From Microtetraspora malaysiensis (GTDB taxonomy: Bacteria > Actinomycetota > Actinomycetes > Streptosporangiales > Streptosporangiaceae): DNA of 64,000 bases. Location: NCBI RefSeq assembly GCF_001528665.1, contig NZ_BBYJ01000011.1:124001-188000 (forward strand). Direction: 5' to 3'. The notes below the pieces were generated by a model. That model was not told the DNA's origin. It saw only the letters and a list, made by a program, of their open reading frames with translations, and searched no databases. Shown here in pieces: positions 42,022-51,161 of the stretch (within the stretch, counting starts at the first letter, position 1; each line of letters opens with the position of its first letter). Position numbers and translations under genes: made by a program.

Positions 42022-44880
42022 ATGACCGACCGGTCACCACTTCGCGATCTTTCCGGCCCGCCCTTCGCGGCCCGTCACATCGGCCCCTCGGACGCCGAGC
42101 AGGCGCGCATGCTGGAGGCCGTCGGATACGCCTCCGTGGCCGACCTGGTGGCCGTCGCCGTACCCGAGGCGATCCGGACCACGACGCCGCTCGCGCTGCC
42201 CGAGGCGGCGAGCGAGACGCGCGCGCTGGCCGAGCTGCGGGCGATCGCGGGCCGCAACCGCGTGCTCACCTCGATGATCGGCCTCGGCTACCACGACACG
42301 ATCACGCCGGGCGTCATCCTGCGCAACGTGCTGGAGAACCCGGGCTGGTACACCGCGTACACGCCGTACCAGCCGGAGATCTCGCAGGGCCGGCTGGAGG
42401 CGCTGCTCAACTTCCAGACCGCGATCACCGACCTGACCGGCCTCGACGTGGCCGGGGCCTCGCTCCTGGACGAGGGCACGGCCGCCGCCGAGGCGATGAC
42501 CCTGGCCCGCCGGGCCAGCAAGGTCAAGAGCGACGTCTTCGTGGTCGACACCGACGCGCTGCCGCAGACCAAGGCGGTCCTCGCGACCCGGGCCGAGCCG
42601 CTCGGCATCACCCTCGTCGAGGCGGACCTCGCCGCCCCCGGCGTCGCGCTGCCCGAGTGCTTCGGCGTGCTGGTGCAGTACCCCGGGGCGAGCGGGCGGG
42701 TGGCGAGCTTCCGCGCGCTGGCCGAGCGGGCGCACGCGGCGGGCGCGCAGGTGGTCGCCGCCGCCGACCTGCTCGCGCTGACGCTGCTGGCGTCGCCCGG
42801 CGAGCTGGGCGCGGACATCGCCGTCGGCTCCTCCCAGCGGTTCGGCGTCCCCCTCGGCTTCGGCGGCCCGCACGCCGCCTACATGGCCGTACGCGAGGGC
42901 CTCCAGCGGCAGATGCCCGGACGCCTGGTCGGCGTCTCCGTCGACGCGGACGGGCGGCCCGCCTACCGGCTCGCGCTGCAGACCCGCGAGCAGCACATCC
43001 GCAGGGAGAAGGCGACCAGCAACATCTGCACCGCGCAGGTCCTGCTCGCCGTCATGGCCTCCCTGTACGCCGTCTACCACGGTCCGGACGGCCTGCGGCG
43101 GATCGCCCAGCGCGTCCACCGCCACGCGGCCGTGCTCGCCGCCGGGCTGCGTCAGGGCGGCGTCGAGGTCGCGCACGAGGAGTTCTTCGACACCGTCGTG
43201 GCCCGCGTCCCCGGGCGTGCCGCCCAGGTCGTCGCCGCCGCCGAGGCGGCGGGCGTCAACCTCCGGCTCGTGGACGCCGACCACGTCGCGGTCGCCTGCG
43301 ACGAGAAGACCGCGGCCGAGCACCTGGAGATCGTGTGGGCCGCCTTCGGCGTGCCCGGCTCCGCCGACGGCGCCGTGATCGACGACCTGGACCGGGTGAC
43401 CCCGGACGCGCTGCCGGCCGACCTCGCCCGGACCAGTGACTTCCTGACCCACCCGGTGTTCCACTCGTACCGGTCCGAGACGGCGATGCTGCGTTACCTG
43501 CGCCGGCTCCAGGACAAGGACGTCGCCCTCGACCGCTCGATGATCCCGCTCGGCTCCTGCACGATGAAGCTGAACGCGACCACCGAGATGGAGCCGATCA
43601 CCTGGCCGGAGTTCGCCGGCATCCACCCCTTCGTCCCGGGCGAGCAGGCGGCGGGCTACGTCGAGCTGATCGAGACCCTCGAGGGCTGGCTCGCCGAGGT
43701 CACCGGCTACGACGCGGTGTCGATCCAGCCGAACGCGGGCTCCCAGGGCGAGTTCGCCGGGCTGCTCGCCATCCGCGCCTACCACCACGGGCGCGGCGAG
43801 GGCGGCCGGGACATCTGCCTGATCCCGTCGTCCGCGCACGGCACCAACGCGGCCAGCGCGGTCATGGCCGGGATGCGGGTCGTCGTCGTCGCCTGCGACG
43901 ACAACGGCAACGTCGACCTCACCGACCTGGCCGCCAAGATCGACAAGCACCGCGACGCGCTCGCCGCGATCATGGTGACGTACCCGTCCACCCACGGGGT
44001 GTACGAGGAGACGATCGTCGAGATCTGCGCGCGGGTCCACGAGGCCGGGGGACAGGTCTACGTCGACGGCGCCAACCTCAACGCCCTCGTCGGCCTGGCC
44101 AGGCTCGGCGAGTTCGGCGCGGACGTCAGCCACCTCAACCTGCACAAGACGTTCTGCATCCCGCACGGCGGCGGCGGGCCGGGTGTCGGGCCGGTGGCGG
44201 TCAAGGCCCACCTCGCCCCCTACCTCCCCGGCCGGGGCTCGGGCGACGTCTCCGCCGCGCCGTACGGCTCCGCGGGCATCCTGCCGATCTCCTGGGCGTA
44301 CATCAGGATGATGGGCGGCGAGGGGCTGCGCCAGGCGACCGAGCAGGCGATCCTCTCGGCGAACTACCTGGCCCGGCGGCTCGCCCCGCACTACCCGGTG
44401 CTGTACACCGGGCGGGACGGCCTCGTCGCGCACGAGTGCATCGTCGACCTGCGGCAGATCACCAAGGAGACCGGCGTCACCGTGGACGACGTCGCCAAGC
44501 GGCTGATCGACTACGGGTTCCACGCGCCGACGATGTCGTTCCCGGTCGCGGGCACGCTGATGATCGAGCCCACCGAGAGCGAGGACCTGGCCGAGCTGGA
44601 CCGCTTCGTCGAGGCCATGGTCGCGATCCGCGGCGAGATCGCCCGCGTCGCGTCCGGGGAGTACGACCCGACGGACAACCCGCTGCGGAACGCGCCGCAC
44701 ACGGCCGCCTGCCTGGTCGCCGACGAGTGGCCGCACCCCTACTCGCGCACGGTCGCGGCCTACCCCGTGTCCGCGCTGCGGGAGAACAAGTACTGGTCGC
44801 CGGTCCGCCGCATCGACCAGGCGTACGGGGACCGCAACCTCGTCTGCTCCTGCCCTCCCCTGGAGGCGTACGAGGACTGA
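42022..44880 (+). CDS. gcvP: Glycine dehydrogenase (decarboxylating), P-protein of glycine cleavage
   Basis: 952 residues, full length for the fused P-protein. Decarboxylates glycine with PLP and passes the aminomethyl group to H-protein. Both halves are present: [43 protein letters not shown]; then [18 protein letters not shown] and the PLP site [18 protein letters not shown] with Lys709. A strong AGGAGG lies before ATG 42022, and the tandem glycine riboswitch precedes it. gcvT and gcvH are not in the window. Confidence 0.97.
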   Translation: MTDRSPLRDLSGPPFAARHIGPSDAEQARMLEAVGYASVADLVAVAVPEAIRTTTPLALPEAASETRALAELRAIAGRNRVLTSMIGLGYHDTITPGVILRNVLENPGWYTAYTPYQPEISQGRLEALLNFQTAITDLTGLDVAGASLLDEGTAAAEAMTLARRASKVKSDVFVVDTDALPQTKAVLATRAEPLGITLVEADLAAPGVALPECFGVLVQYPGASGRVASFRALAERAHAAGAQVVAAADLLALTLLASPGELGADIAVGSSQRFGVPLGFGGPHAAYMAVREGLQRQMPGRLVGVSVDADGRPAYRLALQTREQHIRREKATSNICTAQVLLAVMASLYAVYHGPDGLRRIAQRVHRHAAVLAAGLRQGGVEVAHEEFFDTVVARVPGRAAQVVAAAEAAGVNLRLVDADHVAVACDEKTAAEHLEIVWAAFGVPGSADGAVIDDLDRVTPDALPADLARTSDFLTHPVFHSYRSETAMLRYLRRLQDKDVALDRSMIPLGSCTMKLNATTEMEPITWPEFAGIHPFVPGEQAAGYVELIETLEGWLAEVTGYDAVSIQPNAGSQGEFAGLLAIRAYHHGRGEGGRDICLIPSSAHGTNAASAVMAGMRVVVVACDDNGNVDLTDLAAKIDKHRDALAAIMVTYPSTHGVYEETIVEICARVHEAGGQVYVDGANLNALVGLARLGEFGADVSHLNLHKTFCIPHGGGGPGVGPVAVKAHLAPYLPGRGSGDVSAAPYGSAGILPISWAYIRMMGGEGLRQATEQAILSANYLARRLAPHYPVLYTGRDGLVAHECIVDLRQITKETGVTVDDVAKRLIDYGFHAPTMSFPVAGTLMIEPTESEDLAELDRFVEAMVAIRGEIARVASGEYDPTDNPLRNAPHTAACLVADEWPHPYSRTVAAYPVSALRENKYWSPVRRIDQAYGDRNLVCSCPPLEAYED

Positions 44881-45006
44881 GCGGAGTGAGCGCGGGGAGG
44901 ACCGCGGGCCCGGAACGGAAGCGGGCCGTCATCATGCGGATGTCCTCCCCGCGCGGGCCCGCCGGTCGTTAGGATCTTGCCGATCCCCGATTTTGGAGGG
45001 CCCGGC

Positions 45007-45519
45007 ATGACGGCCATCGACCCCGGACGGCAGATCGACCGCGCACGCGGGCTGGCCGAGGCGGGCGATCTCGACGCCGCCGCCGCGATCTTCGCGGAGG
45101 TCGCGGCCGACGGAGACGCGCCCGACCGGCAGGAGGGTGCGGCGGGGCTCTCCGACGTCGCCGAGCGGATGGCCGAGCGGCTGCTGGAGGACGGCGAGCC
45201 GGGGCAGGCCGCCGACCTCCTGCTGCGCGCCCTGTCCGTGCCCGGCGTCGCCGAGCCCGCCCGGTTGCGGATCCTGCTCGGCCTCGCCCACCTGGACATG
45301 GCCTGCGGCGAGTTCGCCGGAGCGGTCGAGGAGGGCGACGGCGTCGACGCCGGCACCGGGGCGCTCGCCATCGAGCTGCTCGCCCGCGTCCTGCCGCTGC
45401 GCGGCCGGGACGGCGACGCCGAGACCGTCTGGCGGTACGGCCTGGCCCACCCCGACACGGCGCTGGCCGAGGAGGTGCGGCTCCGCCTCAGCAGGGACGT
45501 GCGCCCCTCGGTAACCTGA
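45007..45519 (+). CDS. Small TPR-like hypothetical protein
   Basis: 170 residues. Alternating Ala/Leu/Glu helices (ARGLAEAGDLDAAAAIFAEVA, AERLLEDGEPGQAADLLLRAL, LLGLAHLDMACGEFAGAVEEG) have the size and spacing of tetratricopeptide repeats, about four units. Such proteins are scaffolds. A TAGGAT minus-10 box at 44970-44975 and GGAGGG six bases upstream of the ATG support the start. No specific family is recognised. The hydrolase gene follows after five bases. Confidence 0.75.
   Translation: MTAIDPGRQIDRARGLAEAGDLDAAAAIFAEVAADGDAPDRQEGAAGLSDVAERMAERLLEDGEPGQAADLLLRALSVPGVAEPARLRILLGLAHLDMACGEFAGAVEEGDGVDAGTGALAIELLARVLPLRGRDGDAETVWRYGLAHPDTALAEEVRLRLSRDVRPSVT
45512..45517 (+). promoter_or_regulatory. 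Minus-10 box overlapping the upstream gene's stop
   Basis: TAACCT seven bases before GTG 45525, sharing its last base with the TGA of the TPR-like gene. It could give an independent leaderless transcript for the hydrolase. Confidence 0.4.
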
Positions 45520-45524
45520 CCCCG

Positions 45525-46121
45525 GTGGAGCTACAGACACCGCACGGCCCGGGACGGGCCGAGGTGGACGAGGCGGCCGACCCGCGGCTGCTGCTCGTCC
45601 TCACGCACGGCTCGTCCGGGGGAGTGGACGCGCCCGACCTGCTCGCCGTACGCGACGCCGTCCTGGCCATCGGCGGGACGGTCGCCCGGGTGACCCAGCC
45701 GTTCCGGCTCAGAGGCGCCCGCGCGCCGGGCTCGGCGGCGCGGCAGGACGAGGCGTGGATCGCGATGATCGAGGAGTTGCGGGCCCGCCATCCGGAGCTG
45801 CCTCTCGTGCAGGGCGGGCGGAGCAACGGCGCGCGGGTCGCCTGCCGTACCGCCCGGGCGGTGGGGGCGGACGCGGTGGTCGCGCTGGCGTTCCCGCTGC
45901 ACCCGCCGGGCAAGCCGGAACGCTCCAGAGCGGATGAGCTGCGGCAGGCGGGTATAGACGTTCTGGTGATCAACGGGGATCGCGACCCGTTCGGAGTGCC
46001 CGAGGAGTCCGACGCGGCACGGCTCGTGGTGCTGCCGGGTGAGGGGCACGATCTGAAGAAGGATCCCGCCCGGGTGGGCGAGGAGGTGGCCCGGTGGCTG
46101 CTGGCGCGGCTGCGGGCCTGA
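45525..46121 (+). CDS. Alpha/beta hydrolase, KANSL3/Tex30-like family
   Basis: 198 residues from GTG. Features are LLLVLTHGSSGGVDAPDL near the N-terminus, the nucleophile elbow LVQGGRSNGARVACRTA, VVALAFPLHPPGKPERSR and the C-terminal GEGHDLKKDP with the catalytic His. This is the small dienelactone-hydrolase-like group annotated as alpha/beta family hydrolase in bacteria. No signal peptide. Substrate unknown. Five bases follow the TPR-like gene. Confidence 0.85.
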   Translation: MELQTPHGPGRAEVDEAADPRLLLVLTHGSSGGVDAPDLLAVRDAVLAIGGTVARVTQPFRLRGARAPGSAARQDEAWIAMIEELRARHPELPLVQGGRSNGARVACRTARAVGADAVVALAFPLHPPGKPERSRADELRQAGIDVLVINGDRDPFGVPEESDAARLVVLPGEGHDLKKDPARVGEEVARWLLARLRA

Positions 46122-46151
46122 GCCGGATCAGGCGGCGAAAAGGTACCTGAG

Positions 46152-46204
46152 CCCGTCGCCGGACGGGGCGACGGGAAGGGGCCCGGCTGGACGGACCAGC
46201 CGGG
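46152..46204. terminator. Two hairpins between convergent genes
   Basis: CCCGTCGCC/GGCGACGGG with a six-base loop (46152-46175), then CCCGGCTGG/CCAGCCGGG with a five-base loop (46182-46204). They lie between the hydrolase stop and the stop of the minus-strand DUF5999 gene and can serve both directions. Confidence 0.7.
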
Positions 46205-46224
46205 TGACCCGGCCACGATGCCGA

Positions 46225-46425
46225 TCAGGCGGCGCTGGAGGCCAGGTCGGTCGGGCGGTGCGGGGCGATGGCGACACCGTCGGGCAGCAGCTCGCCGGTG
46301 TCCTCGAAGAGGACGACGCCGTTGCACAGCAGGCTCCACCCCTGCTCAGGGTGGGCCGCTACGGTGCGGGCCGCTTCGCGGTCCTTCGCATCCGCGCTCG
46401 GACAGGACGGGCTATGAGGGCACAT
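46225..46425 (-). CDS. DUF5999 family Cys-rich small protein
   Basis: 66 residues from ATG 46425 (MCPHSPSCPSADAKDREAAR), with GGAG eight bases upstream. A CPH and SCPS Cys/His cluster at the N-terminus and a third Cys in LLCNGVVLFEDTGELLP are the family pattern. The conserved core AAHPEQGWSLLCNGVVLFED is shared by many actinomycete proteins of unknown role. The Cys/His cluster suggests metal binding. An upstream in-frame extension is Pro/Arg-rich and rejected. Confidence 0.85.
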   Translation of the reverse strand: MCPHSPSCPSADAKDREAARTVAAHPEQGWSLLCNGVVLFEDTGELLPDGVAIAPHRPTDLASSAA

Positions 46426-46497
46426 CGCCGGGGCTCCGTGTCTTATCGTTCGCCCGCACGTGGGCGGCGGGCGTCTGGGGTTGGTGTGTGACTGACA

Positions 46498-46523
46498 GCA
46501 CATTGGTGCCAACACCAGTGTGC
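46498..46523. promoter_or_regulatory. Imperfect 11-bp inverted repeat
   Basis: GCACATTGGTG and CACCAGTGTGC are separated by four bases, with one mismatch. It lies about 75 bases upstream of the DUF5999 start and is a candidate operator of that gene. Confidence 0.5.
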
Positions 46524-46870
46524 CGCTCGCTCGCCACGTGGCGACATAGTCCGTTAGGACGGTTTCGGCCGGTCCTGGGGAGAGGGCCGGGGGCGCCCGC
46601 GCGGATTCCGCTCACCACGTTGTGAGCTATTCCACAAGATTGCCTCAGGGAAGATAACGGTCCAAGCTCGACACGCCGTCCGTCTGATAACCGGCAGATT
46701 ACGGTTCTCCGCGCCGTCTCCGCGCCGCCCCCACGTCATCTCCACGTCGTTTCGCGGCGTCGCCCGGAGGCCGGATCCCGACCCCGCTGTTCAGGCGGCC
46801 GGGCCTCGCGCGGCGACGTCGTGGCCCATCTGTACGGGGAGCGGGCCCGCGTGAAGTTTCCGTAAAGAAA

Positions 46871-46914
46871 GCGTTGACCATCAGGGTCGGATGTAAGTAA
46901 CTTCCAGTCAACGC
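46871..46914 (+). promoter_or_regulatory. Promoter and flanking inverted repeat of the sugar ABC operon
   Basis: TTGACC (46874-46879) and TAACTT (46898-46903) with an 18-base spacer form a promoter. GCGTTGAC (46871-46878) and its complement GTCAACGC (46907-46914) lie exactly around it, and GAAGTT/AACTTC lie nearby in the same symmetry. The RpiR-family regulator encoded at the end of the operon is the natural candidate to bind here. The leader to ATG 47093 would be about 180 bases. Confidence 0.5.
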
Positions 46915-47092
46915 GGTGACCTTGGCGGACATTTTCCTACATGTCAGGGGTGGGTGACGTCACGTCGAGGACCGGAAACCCGTACGACGGCGCCCTGTTC
47001 GTCCTGTTCGTGGCGTGGGCCGGACCTCGAGCCACGTGGTGAACCCGACCCTCGGTGAGAACGAACGGAACTGCGGGCCGAAGGGAAGTCTC

Positions 47093-48385
47093 ATGAAGAG
47101 AAGGTGGATCGCCGGGGCGATCGGGGTGCTCGCGGTGGCACTGGCGGCGTGCGCGCCCGGCGGCGGCGCGTCCGACCAGGGCGACAAGGCGGGCGCCGAC
47201 AAGGTCACCCTCAGCCTGTGGTCGTGGCGGGTGGAGGACGTCAAGGCGTACGAGAAGATCCTCGCCAAGTTCGAGGAGTCGCACCCGAAGATCCACGTCG
47301 AGTTCAAGCCGTTCCAGGCCACCGAGTACAACAACATCCTGGCGACGGGCCTGTCCAGCAGCGGCGGTCCCGACGTCGCCCAGCTCCGGGCGTACGGCGG
47401 GCTCCAGCCGCTGGTCGAGGCGGACCAGCTCCTCCCGCTGGACGGCAAGGTGGAGGCGCTGTCCGGCTTCGACGCCAAACTGCTGGAGGGCTCCAAGGGC
47501 CACACGGACGGCAAGATCTACGGTGTGCCGTTCGCGTACCAGACACTTCAGGTGCTCTACAACAAGAAGCTCTTCAGTGACAACGGCATCGAGGTGCCCG
47601 CCACCTGGGACGACATGATCGCGGCGGCCAAGAAGCTGAAGGCCGCCGGGATCACGCCGTTCGCCGTCGCGGCCGGTCCCGACGCCACCTGGACGCTGCC
47701 GATCACCCATGAGATCTTCGGCAACGCCCGCTACGGCAGCACCGCCTTCCGGGACGCGCTGGTCAAGGGTGAGAAGAAGTTCACCGACCCCGACTTCACG
47801 GCGTCCGTCAAGCTGATCAAGGACCTGGAGCCGTACTTCCCCAAGGACGTGGTGGCCGTCAAGATCCCCGACGTCCAGGCGCTGTTCGTCACCGGGAAGG
47901 CCGCGATGTACCCGACGGGCACCTTCGACCTGGCGCCCGTGCTCGCGGCCGACCCGAGCCTGGAGCTCGGCATCTTCCAGGTGCCGCCGCCGCCCGGCTC
48001 CCCGGTGACCACACCGGTCACGCCGGGCTGGGCCGACGGCTCGTTCGGCGTCAACGCCAAGTCGGCCCACCAGGCCGAGGCGCTCGAACTGGTCAAGTGG
48101 ATGGCGACGCCGGAGTTCGGACAGCTCTACGCGACCGAGCTGAAGCAGCTCTCCGCGGTCCCCGGGGTCACGCCGTCGGACCCGCTGCTGGCCGAGATGG
48201 CCAAGAACTACGCCGGCAACGGCGCGCCGTACACGCTGCTCGTGAACTTCCGGTACGGCCAGCCGAACGGTGACGCGGTCTTCCGGGACGAGGTGCAGAA
48301 GATGCTCACGGGCCAGACCGACCCCGAGGCGGTCGCCGCGAGTGTGCAGAAGGGCGTCGAGCAGTGGTTCAAGCCAGGGAACTGA
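47093..48385 (+). CDS. Sugar ABC transporter substrate-binding lipoprotein
   Basis: 430 residues. Lipoprotein signal with lipobox LAACAPG (Cys20). The mature part is a cluster B (family 1) solute-binding protein: VTLSLWSWRVEDVKAYEKIL, NNILATGLSSSGGPDV, YNKKLFSDNGIEVPATWDD, FVTGKAAMYPTGTFDL and WMATPEFGQL. It captures an oligosaccharide or amino sugar outside the cell. Two permease genes follow with overlaps. The sugar is not clear; the RpiR/MurR-type regulator hints at an amino sugar. Confidence 0.93.
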   Translation: MKRRWIAGAIGVLAVALAACAPGGGASDQGDKAGADKVTLSLWSWRVEDVKAYEKILAKFEESHPKIHVEFKPFQATEYNNILATGLSSSGGPDVAQLRAYGGLQPLVEADQLLPLDGKVEALSGFDAKLLEGSKGHTDGKIYGVPFAYQTLQVLYNKKLFSDNGIEVPATWDDMIAAAKKLKAAGITPFAVAAGPDATWTLPITHEIFGNARYGSTAFRDALVKGEKKFTDPDFTASVKLIKDLEPYFPKDVVAVKIPDVQALFVTGKAAMYPTGTFDLAPVLAADPSLELGIFQVPPPPGSPVTTPVTPGWADGSFGVNAKSAHQAEALELVKWMATPEFGQLYATELKQLSAVPGVTPSDPLLAEMAKNYAGNGAPYTLLVNFRYGQPNGDAVFRDEVQKMLTGQTDPEAVAASVQKGVEQWFKPGN

Positions 48386-49332
48386 GCGTTCCCCGACGTC
48401 GCGCGGCACGTACCGGCGCCCGCCGCCGGTACGCGCCGCGCTGGCGGGTGCTGGCCGTCTTCCTGCTGCCCGCGCTCCTGCTCTACTCGGTCTTCATCGT
48501 CTATCCGCTGGTGAGCGCGCTCGACTACAGCTTCTTCGAGTGGCGCGGGATCCGGCAGACGGGGTTCGCCGGACTCGGCAACTACCGGGACCTGCTCAGC
48601 GTCTACCCGTACGACCAGCAGCTGTGGCGGGCGTTCGGGCACAACGCGCTGTTCTTCGGCGGGACCATGCTGATCCAGAACACGGTCGGGCTGCTCTTCG
48701 CCCTCCTGCTGTTCCGGTACGGACGGGGCAAGCGGTTCCTGCAGGCCGCGTTCACCACGCCGTACCTGGTGGACCCGCTGGTCGTCGGCTACCTCTGGAG
48801 CCTGCTGCTCAACCCGACGTTCGGCCCGGTCAACGCGCTCCTCGATGCGGTCGGGCTGGACTCGTGGGCGTTGCCCTGGCTGGGTGACACGCGTACGGCG
48901 CTGCCGATCGTCATCCTGGTCAACGCGTGGCAGTGGGTGGGCTTCCCCATGCTGATGTTCTCCGCCGCGCTCGCCGGGATCCCGGCCGAGTACCACGAGG
49001 CGGCCCGGGTCGACGGCGCGTCGGCGTGGCAGGCGTTCCGGCGGGTGACGCTGCCGCTGCTCACCCCGGCGATCGGCGTGGTGAGCGTGCTGACGTTCAT
49101 CGGCAACTTCAACGCCTTCGGGCTGGTCTACGCGATGGCCGGTTCGTCCGGATCTCCGGCGGGTTCGACCGATGTGCTCGGTCTGCTGTTCTACCGGGTC
49201 GGGTTCGTGGAGGGCGGCGTGGAGGCGATCGGGCGGTCGTCGGCGCTCGCCGTGCTGATGTTCGTGTTCATCTTCGGGGTGTCGCTGCTGGCCACCTCGT
49301 ACTTCCGCCGCCGCGAAAGGAGGCTGGTGTGA
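48364..49332 (+). CDS. Sugar ABC transporter permease, MalF type
   Basis: 322 residues from GTG 48364, overlapping the end of the binding-protein gene by 22 bases. Six membrane helices, with the EAA loop reading EYHEAARVDGASAWQAFRRVTLPLLTP. N-terminal 30 residues are strongly basic. Forms the transmembrane channel with the next gene product. Coupling of the genes ensures equal amounts. Confidence 0.93.
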   Translation: MVQARELSVPRRRAARTGARRRYAPRWRVLAVFLLPALLLYSVFIVYPLVSALDYSFFEWRGIRQTGFAGLGNYRDLLSVYPYDQQLWRAFGHNALFFGGTMLIQNTVGLLFALLLFRYGRGKRFLQAAFTTPYLVDPLVVGYLWSLLLNPTFGPVNALLDAVGLDSWALPWLGDTRTALPIVILVNAWQWVGFPMLMFSAALAGIPAEYHEAARVDGASAWQAFRRVTLPLLTPAIGVVSVLTFIGNFNAFGLVYAMAGSSGSPAGSTDVLGLLFYRVGFVEGGVEAIGRSSALAVLMFVFIFGVSLLATSYFRRRERRLV

Positions 49333-50159
49333 CGTCCGCGCGCCGGGCTCCGGGGCGGGTCGCCGTCCACCTGCTGCTGTGGGGGTACGCGGTCGTCGCG
49401 CTGCTGCCGCTGGTGGTCATGCTGCTCAATTCGCTGCGGCCGACCGGCGAGATCTTCACCGCGCCGCTGCGGCTGCCGACGTCGCCCACGCTGCACAGTT
49501 ACCTCAAGGTGTGGACGGACGCGTCGTTCAGCACGTACTTCCTGAACTCGCTGATCGTCACCGGCGGCGCGGTGCTGATCGGCACCGCGGTGTCCGCGCT
49601 GGCGGCCTACCCGCTGGCCCGCCACGACTTCTTCGGCAGCCGGTTCCTCGGCGCGTACTTCCTGGCCGGGCTGATGCTGCCGATCCGGCTGGGCCTGGTG
49701 CCGATCTTCTACCTCATGGACTCCATGGGGTTGATCGACTCGCTGCTCGGGCTCACGCTGCTGTACGCCGCGTCCGGGGTGCCGTTCTGCGTCTTCGTGC
49801 TGTCGGCGTTCTATCGTTCCCTGCCCGGGGAGCTGGACGAGGCAGCCCGGCTCGACGGGGCCGGCGAGTTCCGGATCTTCGGGCAGATCATGCTTCCGCT
49901 GGTGCGGCCCGCGCTGGCGTCGGTGACGCTGTTCCAGTTCGTGCCGCTGTGGCATGAGTTCCTCTACCCGCTGGTGCTGCTGCGCTCCGACGAGAAGTTC
50001 ACCATCCCACGCGGGCTGTCGCAGTTCTTCGGCGAGTACACGACCGACTGGTCGGCGCTGTTCGCCGGGCTGGTCCTCGCCACGGCGCCGCTGTTCGTGC
50101 TGTTCGTCCTGGCGACCAAGCAGATCATCGCCGGGTTGACCGCCGGCATGAGCAAGTAG
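49329..50159 (+). CDS. Sugar ABC transporter permease, MalG type
   Basis: 276 residues from GTG 49329 that overlaps the previous stop by GTGA. Six membrane helices and the EAA loop ELDEAARLDGAGEFRIFGQIMLPLVRP. C-terminal part is FAGLVLATAPLFVLFVLATK. Together with the MalF-type subunit it forms the importer. No ATPase gene follows, so a shared ATPase of the MsiK kind must be encoded elsewhere, as is normal in actinomycetes. Confidence 0.93.
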   Translation: MTSARRAPGRVAVHLLLWGYAVVALLPLVVMLLNSLRPTGEIFTAPLRLPTSPTLHSYLKVWTDASFSTYFLNSLIVTGGAVLIGTAVSALAAYPLARHDFFGSRFLGAYFLAGLMLPIRLGLVPIFYLMDSMGLIDSLLGLTLLYAASGVPFCVFVLSAFYRSLPGELDEAARLDGAGEFRIFGQIMLPLVRPALASVTLFQFVPLWHEFLYPLVLLRSDEKFTIPRGLSQFFGEYTTDWSALFAGLVLATAPLFVLFVLATKQIIAGLTAGMSK

Positions 50160-50198
50160 GCACGCATCGTACGTTCCGGAGACCTATGGGGAGGCGGC

Positions 50199-51104
50199 GT
50201 GGACGCCGGCGACGACTACTCGAGCGGCATCCTGGTGCGGTTACGCGGCGCGATCCCGTCCTTGCGGCCCGCCGAGCAGCGGGTCGCGCGCGCGGTGCTG
50301 GCCGACCCTCAGGGCGTCGCCGACCTGTCCATCGGCGTACTCGCCCGCAAGTGCGGCACCTCGGAGACCACGGTGCTGCGGTTCTGCCGGGCCATCGGGT
50401 TGCGCGGCTACACCGAGCTGCGGCTCGCGCTCGCCCGCGAGATGGCGCTGGAGGCGTCGCGGGACGGCGGCGCCCGCCCGCTCGGCGGCGACATCACCGC
50501 CGACGATCCACTTGAGGAGATCGTCGCCAAGATCGGCTACAGCGACTCCCGCGCGGTGGCGGATACCGCCGAGCACCTCGACGTCGCCGCGCTGGGGCGT
50601 GCGGTCGACGCGATCATCGCGGCCCGCCGGGTCGATCTCTACGGCGCGGGGGCGAGCGGCTACGTCGCGGACGACCTGCGTCAGAAGCTGCACCGGATCG
50701 GGCTGACGGCGTTCGCCTGGCGGGACTTCCACAGCGCGCTCACCTCGGCGGCGCTGCTGGGCGAGGCCGACGTTGCGATCGGCATCTCGCACACGGGCGC
50801 CACGGTCGACGTCCTGGAGGCGCTGCGGATCGCCGCCGACCACGGGGCGACCACGATCGCGATCACGAACTTCCACCCGTCGCCGATCACCGAGCTGGCC
50901 GACATCGTGCTGAAGACCGCGGCCCGGGAGACCCCGTTCCGCTTCGGCGCGATGGGTAGCCGGATCGCCCAGCTCACCGTCGTCGACTGCCTCTTCGTCG
51001 GAGTGGCCGCCCAGCGCACGTACGACGAGACCCTGACCGCCCTGGAGGACACCTACCGCGCGATCGGCAGCCGCCGGCGCAAGGGGGCGCGGCCGTACTC
51101 CTGA
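50199..51104 (+). CDS. RpiR/MurR-family transcriptional regulator with SIS domain
   Basis: 301 residues from GTG. The N-terminal helix-turn-helix 6 domain has LRPAEQRVARAVLADPQGVADLSIGVLA and TSETTVLRFCRAIGLRGYTEL. The C-terminal SIS sugar-phosphate isomerase-like domain (about 120-270) has VDLYGAGASGYVADDLRQK and VAIGISHTGATVDVLEAL. It senses a phosphosugar. It follows the ABC operon by 39 bases and is likely its regulator. Confidence 0.93.
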   Translation: MDAGDDYSSGILVRLRGAIPSLRPAEQRVARAVLADPQGVADLSIGVLARKCGTSETTVLRFCRAIGLRGYTELRLALAREMALEASRDGGARPLGGDITADDPLEEIVAKIGYSDSRAVADTAEHLDVAALGRAVDAIIAARRVDLYGAGASGYVADDLRQKLHRIGLTAFAWRDFHSALTSAALLGEADVAIGISHTGATVDVLEALRIAADHGATTIAITNFHPSPITELADIVLKTAARETPFRFGAMGSRIAQLTVVDCLFVGVAAQRTYDETLTALEDTYRAIGSRRRKGARPYS

Positions 51105-51161
51105 AGCTCCTGAGGTCGTCGCTCAGGTGGCACACGGACAAGCTCAGGAGACCGATGGCCG

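Larger units (their letters stand above)
46426..47092. other. 667-base gap between divergent genes
   Basis: Contains the promoter of the DUF5999 gene and that of the sugar ABC operon. The stretch 46615-46700 is AT-richer. Small frames here are not credible genes. Specific sites at 46498-46523 and 46871-46914 are listed separately. Confidence 0.5.

Noticed and set aside
42034-44736. 900-codon frame on the minus strand across gcvP
   Set aside because: Shadow of gcvP, which has all catalytic motifs, a ribosome site and a riboswitch.
46699-46932. 77-codon minus-strand frame in the gap before the ABC operon
   Set aside because: No ribosome site, Arg/Pro-rich, and it overlaps the operon promoter.
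48364-51104. Missing ABC ATPase gene as a sign of a broken operon
   Set aside because: Actinomycete sugar importers usually share one MsiK-type ATPase encoded elsewhere, so absence here is normal.
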